Positions 26,344 through 35,484 of a stretch of DNA of 64,000 nt are shown in pieces; position 1 is the first letter of the stretch, and every line of letters begins with the position of its first letter. The notes under the pieces are model-generated. The model worked only from the letters and a program-made list of their open reading frames with translations. It did no database searches and had not been told where the DNA came from. A program made the position numbers and the translations under genes. The stretch is taken from positions 1 to 64,000 of the forward strand of contig JAXMOG010000005.1 of assembly GCA_034670065.1 (NCBI GenBank). Direction: 5' to 3'. The stretch is from Mesobacterium_A sp034670065 (GTDB taxonomy: Bacteria > Pseudomonadota > Alphaproteobacteria > Rhodobacterales > Rhodobacteraceae).

Positions 26344-27875
26344 AGTTCGGCTTTCGTTGCGATCCGATGGGCATTGCCCATGACGCCAAAGGTGATTGTT
26401 GTTGCGGGGACGGCGGGCAAAACGCTGGCATCCACCACATGGATTCGCTGCGCACCCATCGGACGCCCCAGAGTATCACTTTGTCCCGCAACCGGGTTGT
26501 CCGCCATCGGCAGGCTGGCCCCGACATGGAAACTGGCCCCAACCGGTGCGGAACGTGCTGCAAACCGCAGAGGGAGCAGCCCGGCAAGGCGCAGCCCTTT
26601 GGCCATGCGCGCTGTGGCCGCGGCCATGGTCGGTTTGGTTTTGGCATTGCGCACAATCGTTGGCGTCAATCTGCCATCGCCGGCTGGACGCAGATCAATC
26701 CCGTGAGACAGGTCTGAATGCAGGAACATCTGCGCAACGATCAGGTGTTTGGCCATTTGCCCCAGTGGCCAGCGTGCAAAGGGTAATTTGCGGCCGTAAT
26801 TTTCCATCAGGTCACGAATGTAGAATTCGTTCCAGCCATAGATTTGGGCATGGACAGACATTGGTGCGCTGGCCAGCCCGTCCATTTCCACAAAAGCTTG
26901 TGGCAAGGTGTGCAGGGGCGGGCGATCAGGCGCGGGGCGTGGGAACGCGGGCTGCAGCGTTGGCAAGAAACAAAAGCTGCTGTCGCGCAGGGTCATTTGA
27001 TCTGGGCCGCCCTGTGAGTGCATCAGAATGCGGGCGCTTTCCAATACGCCTGCGGCCAGAAACAACCGATCGCCTTGCCGGGTGGAGCCATCCGCCAGAT
27101 GCACAACAGCCCCCTGCCCGGTTTCAGAAACGGCTTGGACAACTGCCGATTCATACTGAACTTGGGGATTGAGACGCAGCTGCGCCAATGTGTGACGCGC
27201 AGACCAGATTTGGTTCCATGGGCATCCGTGCAGGCATTGGCCCGCGCGGCGGCAGTCTTTACCAACGGCCACGCGCGACTGACCGATATGCACGCCCAAG
27301 GCCGCCAGTTTTTCGGCATTGCCCGCTGCGCGGCCCAAGAGATGATCGATCTGGCTGCCCGGAACCAAGGGATGCGCGCTTGCCATATCCATGCCCGGAA
27401 ACAAGTTTGCCAAGGCATCAACCCGCCCCGATACCGGGACCACATCCTGAATGGCGCGCCATGACTGGGTTAGGTCCGCATAAGGCACAGGCCATCCGGC
27501 GATATCTTCGGGCCGCCAAGGCAACATGGCCGAGCCCCAAAGATTGGACAATCCGCCCTTGGCCCGTGATCCGCGCAACCCGATGTCATCCCCACCGCTG
27601 AGCGTGGCGTCGGCCGGTTCCATCGCGAAATCAGACCCATAACGCCGGGCCTGACCCGGTGGTGTCTGATATTGAGGGGTTTGCCACGCCTCTGCCTGTT
27701 GCTGTGATGGCAGATCGTCGCCCAACTCCTCGGTAAACTCGGCACGGCGTGCTTCGAGCTCTGGTTCAAGGTCTTGCCCGCCATCCAGGATCAGCACATT
27801 GCGCCCCAGTGCGACACGCGCCAAAGCCGCTGCGATACCTGCCGGACCAGAGCCGATGATGATGTCTTGTCCCAT
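26340..27875 (-). CDS. GMC-type FAD oxidoreductase with a Cys cluster
   Basis: A 511-residue flavoprotein with the dinucleotide site IIGSGPAGIAAAL (6-18) and the C-terminal GMC segment HVVDASVLPAVPATT. A short Cys motif C-x5-C-x3-C (208, 214, 218; in CRRAGQCLHGCPW) is found in GMC-like alcohol dehydrogenases and could bind metal or Fe-S. The start ATG lies 4 bases after the TAA of the upstream GT-C gene. In this operon it may oxidise a lipid-linked or sugar alcohol; substrate is unknown. Confidence 0.82.
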   Translation of the reverse strand: MGQDIIIGSGPAGIAAALARVALGRNVLILDGGQDLEPELEARRAEFTEELGDDLPSQQQAEAWQTPQYQTPPGQARRYGSDFAMEPADATLSGGDDIGLRGSRAKGGLSNLWGSAMLPWRPEDIAGWPVPYADLTQSWRAIQDVVPVSGRVDALANLFPGMDMASAHPLVPGSQIDHLLGRAAGNAEKLAALGVHIGQSRVAVGKDCRRAGQCLHGCPWNQIWSARHTLAQLRLNPQVQYESAVVQAVSETGQGAVVHLADGSTRQGDRLFLAAGVLESARILMHSQGGPDQMTLRDSSFCFLPTLQPAFPRPAPDRPPLHTLPQAFVEMDGLASAPMSVHAQIYGWNEFYIRDLMENYGRKLPFARWPLGQMAKHLIVAQMFLHSDLSHGIDLRPAGDGRLTPTIVRNAKTKPTMAAATARMAKGLRLAGLLPLRFAARSAPVGASFHVGASLPMADNPVAGQSDTLGRPMGAQRIHVVDASVLPAVPATTITFGVMGNAHRIATKAEL

Positions 27876-27879
27876 TCGC

Positions 27880-29325
27880 TTAACGCTGCAGGACGACGAC
27901 GCCGCCATCACCCAAAGTGCCCGGAAGCCATTCGATTTCTGTCAGATCACCGCTTTTGCGGGCCGCGCCCAGTGCTGGAATGGCATTGAACATCCGGCCT
28001 GGAAAACCGACGACAAACGTCACTGGTCCGTCTTGGTTGATGGCGTTTTGGTAGTCTTCCTGGTTCATGATGCGCAACCAGTCTGTTTTGAAGTAGTCCT
28101 CATAGGCCGTGGCGGGATGGCCAACGGCATAGATACGTTCATCAGGACGCGCCACGCTTTCAACCACGGCAATCGCGCCAAACAGATCTTGTTTTGGCAA
28201 GACATAGTTGCGCACGGCCAAGTAGCCCGAAATCGCCAACATCCCGACGACGCCCAGCGCAAACAGGGCCGTTCCCGCCCGTTCACCACCAACCCAGCGT
28301 GCAGCAGTGCGCACGCCAAGGGTGATCAAGATCAGCAGGAACCCGATATCCAAGAAGAAGAACCGAGGCCAAATGCGCATGCCGATGGCCTTGAGCAGCA
28401 CCATGGTGGCCAGGATATGCACCAGCACAAGCAAGCCAAACAACGGCGCGGGCCGTGGGTTTGCAACTGCGCCGATAGAGGCCAATGCAATTACCGCCAC
28501 CGCAACAACCATATTCAGTGGCCCGGCGGCCCCTAAAGACGTGCGCACAGCCTCGTATACCGTCCACAAGGGATTGCGATACTCTGGTACGGCATCAACG
28601 GCGTTGCCTTCCTGCACACTGCCCACAGTATCCAATAGGCTGGAGATGATCGGAGCAAACAGCACAAGGGTCAGGATCAGCCCAATCAAAAACCCAAGGA
28701 ATGGCCACAGGATCAGCCCCTCAGTGTTTCGACCGCGCAAGGCCAACAGCCCCAGCCAGACAATGCCCAAGGCAAAAAAGAAAAAGGCCCCAGTCAGATG
28801 GGTGAACGTTGCCAGTGCCAATACGGCGGCAAACCCCATCCAAACCGCAGGACTTGGGCGCGATATGCCTTTCAGGTACAGGCCCACACCAAGGGTGCAC
28901 CAAAACGCCAGTTCGGTATATCCACGCGCGTTTTGTGAAAACCAGATGTGGTGGAAACTGATCGCCAACAGCGCAGCCGTCACATGCGCAACGGTCGCCC
29001 CTGCGATCATGCGCGCCACCCACCATGCGGCGGCGATACCGCCTACACCAAACAACATTGCAGGCAATCTGGCAGTCCAGGCATGCTCTCCAAAGATCGC
29101 GATAACGGCCTTGGCCTGAAAGCTGTAAAGGTAGTGATGGTTCATCGAGTAGCCATCCATCATCTGGTCCCAAGGCAGACGCAGATGCGTGGTCAGCGTG
29201 ATAATCTCATCGTACCATAGCTGCGTGTTCAACCCAACCACGCGCAAAATGGTGGCCACCGCCAAGATGGCCAGCAAAATCAGCCAGTCGAAACCACGGG
29301 TCTGTTCAGGTGTCTTTGACAGCAC
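27880..29325 (-). CDS. GT39-type (ArnT/PMT-like) membrane glycosyltransferase
   Basis: A 481-residue polytopic membrane protein. The first outer loop has LWYDEIIT (37-44) with the D-E pair that is catalytic in GT-C enzymes of the GT39/GT83 kind, and a later segment RLPAMLFG matches R-x-P in that family. About twelve segments can be predicted. It would take a sugar from a polyprenyl-phosphate donor. It starts with GTG and overlaps the end of the methyltransferase gene by 20 bases. Confidence 0.82.
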   Translation of the reverse strand: MLSKTPEQTRGFDWLILLAILAVATILRVVGLNTQLWYDEIITLTTHLRLPWDQMMDGYSMNHHYLYSFQAKAVIAIFGEHAWTARLPAMLFGVGGIAAAWWVARMIAGATVAHVTAALLAISFHHIWFSQNARGYTELAFWCTLGVGLYLKGISRPSPAVWMGFAAVLALATFTHLTGAFFFFALGIVWLGLLALRGRNTEGLILWPFLGFLIGLILTLVLFAPIISSLLDTVGSVQEGNAVDAVPEYRNPLWTVYEAVRTSLGAAGPLNMVVAVAVIALASIGAVANPRPAPLFGLLVLVHILATMVLLKAIGMRIWPRFFFLDIGFLLILITLGVRTAARWVGGERAGTALFALGVVGMLAISGYLAVRNYVLPKQDLFGAIAVVESVARPDERIYAVGHPATAYEDYFKTDWLRIMNQEDYQNAINQDGPVTFVVGFPGRMFNAIPALGAARKSGDLTEIEWLPGTLGDGGVVVLQR

Positions 29326-30085
29326 GGACTAATACCAACATTTCAAAATTCGGATCATGCGTGTCCAGTTCGGTCTGATCAACTTCAGCCGCCCCCAGAC
29401 CATGCAGGTTACAAATACAGGTGAACACGTTGCCAACCGTAGAAACCACCACATCCTTTGAAGGGAAGTGATCGCGGAAAAGACGGCGCTTGGACTGTGT
29501 TGTGAAATGCCAGTATTCACCCCAATCATCTTCGCCTTCACGGCGCGCAACGCGGGTCATCCCGTGGGATGTACACAGCACCACACCGCCCGGTTTCAAA
29601 ATACGGTGAAGCGTGGCAATGGCCTTATCCACTTCAAAAATCATCTGCAGCGTTTGTGTGATGATGATGCAGTCAAACGTATTGTCAGGAATATGCGGCG
29701 CGTCCGTCAAATCAGCGACGATGGTCGCTTCGGGGTTTCCCTCGACGTAATTCAACACATCAATCTGAGTAACCTTATCGCCGCCAAATTTCTTGATGTA
29801 GCTCGCATCGCCCATTTCCAGGCAACGACCTTTCACATCGGCAGAGTTTTTTTGCAGAAACTCTTCGATATAATAGCGTTCGATGGTCAACAGATCCCGG
29901 TCTTGTCCGAAAATGGCAGAGATCGGGGACAAGCGGCGCAGACCGCCAAAATCCACAGAACCGACAGGCACTGATTGCAGTTTGTATCGCCGCTGTTGCG
30001 CCCGAATCCACTTTCGTGACTTTTCGGGCAACAGCACGGTCGCCGTGTCGCGCAACAGTTTTTCTAGCCGAGCGCCGGGTGTCAT
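29306..30085 (-). CDS. Class I SAM-dependent methyltransferase
   Basis: A 259-residue methyltransferase of the Methyltransf_11 type: motif I region CLEMGDASYIKKFGG, acidic motif II TQIDVLNYVEG, motif IV FDCIIITQTLQ and motif VI ILKPGGVVLCTSHG. The first 80 residues are an unassigned N-terminal extension. A sugar O-methyltransferase is a reasonable guess from the context. It overlaps the genes on both sides (30082-30085 with the epimerase gene). Confidence 0.8.
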   Translation of the reverse strand: MTPGARLEKLLRDTATVLLPEKSRKWIRAQQRRYKLQSVPVGSVDFGGLRRLSPISAIFGQDRDLLTIERYYIEEFLQKNSADVKGRCLEMGDASYIKKFGGDKVTQIDVLNYVEGNPEATIVADLTDAPHIPDNTFDCIIITQTLQMIFEVDKAIATLHRILKPGGVVLCTSHGMTRVARREGEDDWGEYWHFTTQSKRRLFRDHFPSKDVVVSTVGNVFTCICNLHGLGAAEVDQTELDTHDPNFEMLVLVRAVKDT

Positions 30086-31056
30086 GCGTTTGCCCTCGCC
30101 TCTTTCTTTTCTGCAACAATATCATCGATGATTGTCTGCAATGACAGGCGCGGCCGGAAGCCGGTAAACCGCTCCAACTTGGAAACGTCTGGAACGCGGC
30201 GCGTCATATCTTCGAACCCTTTGGGGTAGACCGTTTCATAAGGAACAAGATCAATCGCGGAGTTCGAATTGGTCGTCGCGATGACCTTTTCGGCCAAACC
30301 CTTGATGGAAACCTCTTCGTCATTGCCGATGTTGAACACCTCGCCCTTCACTTCGGGGGTATCCAGCAAGCGCATCATGCCTTCGACAACGTCGGCCACA
30401 TGGCCAAAGCAGCGCGATTGCTCGCCTGTGCCGTGCACCATCAAGGGGCGGCCATCCAGCGCAGCCTCAACAAAGTTGGGCAACACCATGCCATAGCGGC
30501 CGGTCTGACGTGGGCCAGTGGTGTTGAAGAAACGCAGCACCGTCACCGGCAGATCAACCTCACGCGCATAAGACAGCGCCAGGAACTCATCCAAGGTTTT
30601 GGCACAGGCATAAGACCAGCGCAGGTTCTTGGTGGCTCCGATGGTCAGATCATCATCTTCGGAGAACGGGAATTTCTTTGCCTTGCCGTAAACTTCGGAG
30701 GTGGAGGCAATAAAGGTACGTTTGTTGTCCTTCAGCGCGGCCTTCAACACGTGTTCTGTGCCGGTGACATTGGTCAGGATCGATCTGGATGGTTCATCCA
30801 TAATCAATTTCACCCCGACAGCGGCGGCTAGGTGAATAACCACATCAGACTGATCCACCAGCTTTTGCACCAATGGCATGTCCAGAATGGTGCCTTCGAT
30901 CAATTCGAAATCAGGGTGATCAGCCACTAATGCAACGTTATCACGCGAGCCGGTCGAGAAATCATCCAGGGCCACAACACTGTGGTTCTCTGCGATCAGT
31001 CGTTCCGCCAGATGCGAGCCGATAAAACCTGCACCACCCGTAATAAAAATCTTCAT
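30082..31056 (-). CDS. NAD-dependent nucleotide-sugar epimerase/dehydratase
   Basis: A 324-residue extended SDR: NAD site GGAGFIGSH (7-15), triad S120, Y149 and K153 (YACAK) and the FNTTGPRQ and MRRVPDVSKL regions of UDP-glucose epimerase/dTDP-dehydratase relatives. The exact reaction cannot be set. AGGAAC precedes the ATG. It is the first gene of the minus-strand operon and is divergent from the second epimerase gene at 31224, with about 170 bases between them that must hold both promoters. Confidence 0.88.
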   Translation of the reverse strand: MKIFITGGAGFIGSHLAERLIAENHSVVALDDFSTGSRDNVALVADHPDFELIEGTILDMPLVQKLVDQSDVVIHLAAAVGVKLIMDEPSRSILTNVTGTEHVLKAALKDNKRTFIASTSEVYGKAKKFPFSEDDDLTIGATKNLRWSYACAKTLDEFLALSYAREVDLPVTVLRFFNTTGPRQTGRYGMVLPNFVEAALDGRPLMVHGTGEQSRCFGHVADVVEGMMRLLDTPEVKGEVFNIGNDEEVSIKGLAEKVIATTNSNSAIDLVPYETVYPKGFEDMTRRVPDVSKLERFTGFRPRLSLQTIIDDIVAEKKEARANA

Positions 31057-31223
31057 TGTCTGTTCCTGCGCCCTGCTTGGCGCCCCCTAAAAACCAAATT
31101 CACTCTATTCCCGCAGACGACCCTGCAAACAGGGTGCTTTCGTTCCGCGGCGTCATGGCTACTATACACCTTGGATGTACAGCCTTAGGGCGCAATTCAA
31201 GCAAAATAGTGGAATGTGACCGA

Positions 31224-32267
31224 ATGCCCGCGCTTGCCAACAAACAAATCGCAGTGACCGGTGCAGGGGGGTTTTTGGGCCGCGCTGTCGTGTCAGGATT
31301 GATCGCCGAAGGTGCCAAAGTGACGGCCCTTCAACGTAGCAAACATGATTTCGCCAGTTTGCGCGCTGCGGGTGCGCACCCTGTTTTGGCCCCGTTGGTC
31401 AAAGGCCCGGCGTTGGATCAGGCCCTGCAAGGACAGGATGTGGTGATTCATCTGGCCTATGACGTGCGGGCCGATGCAGACAGTAATATAAAGGCCTTCA
31501 CCGCTTTGTATGACGCAGCGCAACAGGCTGGTGTGGCCCATTTTGTTCATGCCAGCTCTGTCGTGGTTTATGATGATTGGCCTTCCAACACTGTATTGAC
31601 AGAGGATAGCCCCATCGGCGGAACACCGGCGCACGGATACCGTGCCGCCAAGATCGCCATGTCAGACAGTTTGATGCGCGGACCGCTGCCCGCAACCGTG
31701 TTGGAGCCAACAATAATCTGGGGCAAGGGTGGCGAAATCTGGACAGAAGGTCCAATGGCACAACTGAAACAGGGCGGGATCGTGGTGCCTGATCCTTGTG
31801 GTCATGCGCCCTTGCTACATGTTGATGATGCCGCCCATGCCTTTGTATTGGCTGCCGGGCTTCGCGCCCCAGGCAAGGACCGATTCTTGGTTTCGGGATC
31901 AGACACCCCGACATGGGACGCCCTGTTTGAAGGTTACACCCGAATCGTGGGGGGGCAGGTAATAAGGGAAGATTTGGAAACATTGCGAAACCAGACCCCT
32001 GCCCCATCCGGCCCTCCGGGAAAACCGGGATTAGCGGCCAAAGTCAGCAAAGCAGCACGCCAAATTATGGGGCGCAAGCGTTTCCAAAAGGTGCTGGATC
32101 ATGTAAACACGTTGCGTCCAAGCAACGGCCCAGCACGCCCGGACCATTTTCGCCTGAGTCTTTTTACAAGCAGCCCAATTATCGACACATCACGCGTGCA
32201 GAAACATCTGGGATTCGAATCCCGCGTCGATTTGAAGGAAGGATTGGCGCAATTTTGGAAACAGTGA
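31224..32267 (+). CDS. NAD-dependent epimerase/dehydratase family protein
   Basis: A 347-residue SDR with NAD motif TGAGGFLGR (12-20) and Y139-x3-K143 (YRAAK). The segment LLHVDDAAHAFVLA is typical of 3-beta-HSD-like/epimerase members. ATG at 31224 is chosen because the Rossmann fold begins at once; longer in-frame starts would add residues with no protein-like pattern. Its substrate is not known. It is divergent from the epimerase gene at 30082-31056. Confidence 0.85.
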   Translation: MPALANKQIAVTGAGGFLGRAVVSGLIAEGAKVTALQRSKHDFASLRAAGAHPVLAPLVKGPALDQALQGQDVVIHLAYDVRADADSNIKAFTALYDAAQQAGVAHFVHASSVVVYDDWPSNTVLTEDSPIGGTPAHGYRAAKIAMSDSLMRGPLPATVLEPTIIWGKGGEIWTEGPMAQLKQGGIVVPDPCGHAPLLHVDDAAHAFVLAAGLRAPGKDRFLVSGSDTPTWDALFEGYTRIVGGQVIREDLETLRNQTPAPSGPPGKPGLAAKVSKAARQIMGRKRFQKVLDHVNTLRPSNGPARPDHFRLSLFTSSPIIDTSRVQKHLGFESRVDLKEGLAQFWKQ

Positions 32268-32401
32268 GGATGTTCTAACCGGAACTAGCACAGATCGTAA
32301 CCAAGTGAGCCACGCATTGTGGCAAAATCTTGAGTGAAACCAAGTTGCGAGTCACACTGTGTTGAAAGGTTGGAGTAAGGTTTGAGAAGGTTTTTTTTGG
32401 A

Positions 32402-33748
32402 ATGAATTTGTTTTCGCTTTTTTCTGATTTGAAGTCGAAGATTTCTGACCGCTCCGCTTTGGTCACAACAGTGGGTTTGGGCTATGTCGGCCTGCCGCTG
32501 GCACTTACCGTTCATGAAGAAGGTTTCCCGGTATTAGGCTTCGATCTTAATGAAGATAGGGTTAACCGGATCAATGCTGGCGAACGGGTCATCTCGTATT
32601 TTGAGGAAGACCGTATTGCCAACGCTGTCGCGACCGGTCGCTTTTCGACAACATCAGATCCTTCGCGATTGGCTGAGGCCGATATCATAACTATCTGTGT
32701 ACCCACGCCGCTGTCTGACGCGCGTGAACCAGATATGAACTATGTCAAACGGGCTGCCGAAGAAATTGCCAAGTGGCTTCGCCCTGGTCAGCTTGTCGTG
32801 CTGGAAAGCACGGTTTGGCCCGGTGCTACGTCTACGGTATTGCAGCCCATTCTTGAAAGCAGTGGCCTGAAAGCCGGGCGCGACTTCTTCATGGGCTTCT
32901 CGCCAGAGCGTGAAGACCCCGGCAACGCGGTCCACACCACCAAATCCATCCCCAAAGTCGTGGGGGCAGATGACCCGCATTCTTTGCAATTGCTTCAAGA
33001 ATTCTATGGGTTTGTGGTTAGCAAGACCGTTCCGGTGAACTCCACCGCAACCGCCGAGGCCGTCAAGCTTGTGGAAAACACCTTCCGCAATGTGAACATC
33101 GCATTGGCAAACGAATTCAAACCCGCATTGGCCGCCATGGGCGTTGATGTGTGGGAAGCTGTAGAAGCCGCCGCGACAAAACCCTTTGGCTTCATGCCCT
33201 TCTTTCCTGGTCCAGGTGTGGGCGGTGATTGCATTCCGGTTTCGCCGGTCTACCTGTCTTGGCGTGCACGTGATGTGGGCTCTGAAATGCCCTTGGTCGA
33301 TATGGCCCGGCACTACAATGAAGGCGCCCCAGATCGTCTGGCCGCGCAGATTGCCGGTCTGATTAACAAGTCCGGCAAATCAACGGACACAGGACGCGTG
33401 CTACTGGTAGGTATTACGTATAAGAAGGATGTCGAGGACACACGGGAAAGCCCGGCGCTGTACTTGTTGAACCAATTGAAGACGATGGGTGTCGGTGCTG
33501 TAGATTACCACGACCCCTATTTCCCGAATATGCCGGTGACACGTGACCATCCAGATTTGGCCGGTATGACCTCGGTCGATCTGACACCAGAAGTGTTGTC
33601 AAGTTACGACGTGGTCGTCATCACAACCGATCACGATGTGGTCGATTACGAGAGAATCGCCCAAGAAGCGCATCAAATTGTCGATACTCGCAACGTGTTT
33701 GCGAAGAAGAGTGTCGCAGTTAGCGGCAACAAACTGGTTAAATTATAA
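32402..33748 (+). CDS. UDP-sugar 6-dehydrogenase (WbpA/WecC-like)
   Basis: A 448-residue dehydrogenase that oxidises C6 of a nucleotide sugar in two NAD steps. NAD site GLGYVGLPLA (25-34), STVWPGATS (136-144), FSPEREDPGN and catalytic Cys 277 in GPGVGGDCIPVSP, followed by YKKDVEDTRESPA. The GGxCIP motif places it with UDP-GlcNAc/ManNAc dehydrogenases rather than the UDP-Glc type (GGSCFPKD); the residue before the Cys is Asp where relatives commonly have His. Its acid product is the natural substrate for the decarboxylase at 13584. GAGAAGG precedes the ATG. Confidence 0.9.
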   Translation: MNLFSLFSDLKSKISDRSALVTTVGLGYVGLPLALTVHEEGFPVLGFDLNEDRVNRINAGERVISYFEEDRIANAVATGRFSTTSDPSRLAEADIITICVPTPLSDAREPDMNYVKRAAEEIAKWLRPGQLVVLESTVWPGATSTVLQPILESSGLKAGRDFFMGFSPEREDPGNAVHTTKSIPKVVGADDPHSLQLLQEFYGFVVSKTVPVNSTATAEAVKLVENTFRNVNIALANEFKPALAAMGVDVWEAVEAAATKPFGFMPFFPGPGVGGDCIPVSPVYLSWRARDVGSEMPLVDMARHYNEGAPDRLAAQIAGLINKSGKSTDTGRVLLVGITYKKDVEDTRESPALYLLNQLKTMGVGAVDYHDPYFPNMPVTRDHPDLAGMTSVDLTPEVLSSYDVVVITTDHDVVDYERIAQEAHQIVDTRNVFAKKSVAVSGNKLVKL

Positions 33749-33789
33749 GCGGTCTTTAATGTCATTACGTAATACGAGGGAGGGGAAAC

Positions 33790-33975
33790 ATGTCTGAAGC
33801 TTTGGCAACCACACACCGGCACTCATTTCATGTGCCATCAGCGTTTGGGTCAGACAGTTCTACTGTTTCGCCTCAAGAAACACTCTTATCTCAAAAATTT
33901 GCCCTTGTCAGAACACCTTTCAACGTCACATCCGTGACCAAGATGCAGAACAGGACGAAAAATGTCGAATATTGA
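33790..33975 (+). CDS. Small ORF overlapping the next gene; possible leader peptide
   Basis: 61 codons with an unusually good ribosome site (GGGAGGGGAAAC just before ATG). The peptide (MSEALATTHRHSFHVPS...) has no recognised domain, signal or membrane segment. It ends at 33975, overlapping the start of the FAD oxidoreductase gene (33962) by 14 bases in another frame, which suits translational coupling or a leader. It may also be chance. Confidence 0.35.
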   Translation: MSEALATTHRHSFHVPSAFGSDSSTVSPQETLLSQKFALVRTPFNVTSVTKMQNRTKNVEY

Positions 33976-35449
33976 ACAGTTCTCCTCACCGGTTGTCGTT
34001 ATTGGTGGTGGCCCTGCGGGTCTAACCGCAGCCTATGAGCTGCAGAAATGCAGTGACAACCACAAACCGATCGTTCTGGAAGCTGGTGACAAAGTTGGCG
34101 GAATTTCCCGCACAGAATCTCACAACGGCTATCGGTTCGATATTGGCGGCCACCGCTTCTTCACCAAGGTGACAGAAGTGACCGCCATGTGGCACGAAGT
34201 TTTGGGCGATGATTTCATCAACGTCCCGCGCCTCAGCCGAATCTACTATCGCGGGAAGTTCTTTGAATACCCGCTGAAACCGTCGAACGCGTTGTTCAAC
34301 ATCGGTTTCTACGAGTCGATGCGCATTATCCTGAGCTATTTCAAATGGCAGCTGCGTCCGTACAAAGACGAACAGAACTTTGAAGAGTGGGTGATCAACC
34401 GTTTTGGCGGCCGTCTCTATATGCACTTTTTCCGCAGCTACACCGAAAAGGTGTGGGGCATTGATCCAAAGGAAATCCGTGCAGACTGGGCCGCACAGCG
34501 CATCAAGAACCTGTCGCTGTTCAAAGCTGTCTGGAACGCGCTGACCGGTGCCAATGACACCGCCAGCCTGATTGACGAATTCGAGTACCCGCGTCTTGGA
34601 CCGGGCATGATGTGGGAACGTTGTGCTGAGAAGGTCGAAAACAAGGGCGGCGAAGTGCACATGCAGACCGAAGTTGTGCGTGTGAACCGCGATGAAAACC
34701 GCGTTACATCTGTTGACGTGCGCCGCTGGGACAAAGAAAACGGCAAATCGCCGGTGACTGAGCGTATCGAAGGCGAGCATTTCGTGAACACCATGGCCCT
34801 TCGGGACCTGATTGAACGGATGGATCCGCCCCCACCGCAGCATGTTATTGATGCCGCGGAAAAGCTGAGATACCGCGACTTCCTGATTGTCACATTGGTT
34901 TTGGATCAGAAAGATCCATTCCCAGACAACTGGATTTACGTCCACACCCCCAAAATCCAGTGTGGCCGGATTCAGAACTTCCGCGCATGGTCGCCAGAGA
35001 TGTTGCCTGACCCGAATACCGCGTCGATCGGCATGGAGTACTTCTGCCAGAAAGACGATGGTCTGTGGGCCATGGAAGACCAAGATCTTCGCGACTTGGC
35101 CGCACGTGAACTGGAAGAGCTGAACCTTGGTAAAGCAAAGGATGTGATCGACTACGCCATCATCCGTCAGCCAAAGGCTTATCCAGTTTATGACGGTGAA
35201 TACAAAGCCGCGCTGGAAGTCCTGCAAGAGTGGATCACATCGCTGGAGAACTTCCAGACTGTGGGTCGCAACGGTTTGCACCGCTACAACAACCAGGATC
35301 ACTCGATGCTATCGGCCATGTTGGCAGCCCGCAATATTCTGGGTTCGAAACACGACGTGTGGGGCGTCAATGTGGAACGTTCCTATCACGAAGAATTCAC
35401 GGTAGATAAGACCTCGGACAATACGCAGGCAATGGCCAGCGCCGTCTAA
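33962..35449 (+). CDS. FAD-dependent oxidoreductase (UGM/amine-oxidase-like), paralogue 2
   Basis: A 495-residue flavoprotein: VVVIGGGPAGLTAAYEL (11-27), VLEAGDKVGGISRTE, and FDIGGHRFFTK. The segments RSYTEKVWG and RNGLHRYNNQDHSM correspond to those of the gene at 22922. Members are found in glycan loci and are related to UDP-galactopyranose mutase. AGGACG precedes the ATG. The MsrQ-like membrane protein gene follows after 35 bases or less and could pass electrons to or from it, but this is inference only. Confidence 0.85.
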   Translation: MSNIEQFSSPVVVIGGGPAGLTAAYELQKCSDNHKPIVLEAGDKVGGISRTESHNGYRFDIGGHRFFTKVTEVTAMWHEVLGDDFINVPRLSRIYYRGKFFEYPLKPSNALFNIGFYESMRIILSYFKWQLRPYKDEQNFEEWVINRFGGRLYMHFFRSYTEKVWGIDPKEIRADWAAQRIKNLSLFKAVWNALTGANDTASLIDEFEYPRLGPGMMWERCAEKVENKGGEVHMQTEVVRVNRDENRVTSVDVRRWDKENGKSPVTERIEGEHFVNTMALRDLIERMDPPPPQHVIDAAEKLRYRDFLIVTLVLDQKDPFPDNWIYVHTPKIQCGRIQNFRAWSPEMLPDPNTASIGMEYFCQKDDGLWAMEDQDLRDLAARELEELNLGKAKDVIDYAIIRQPKAYPVYDGEYKAALEVLQEWITSLENFQTVGRNGLHRYNNQDHSMLSAMLAARNILGSKHDVWGVNVERSYHEEFTVDKTSDNTQAMASAV

Positions 35450-35484
35450 AAAGACGGTCTGTGCCTTCTACCCAAGGTGATACC

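Noticed and set aside
34022..35302. A 426-codon frame antisense to the FAD oxidoreductase
   Set aside because: Shadow of a clearly conserved gene in the other direction.
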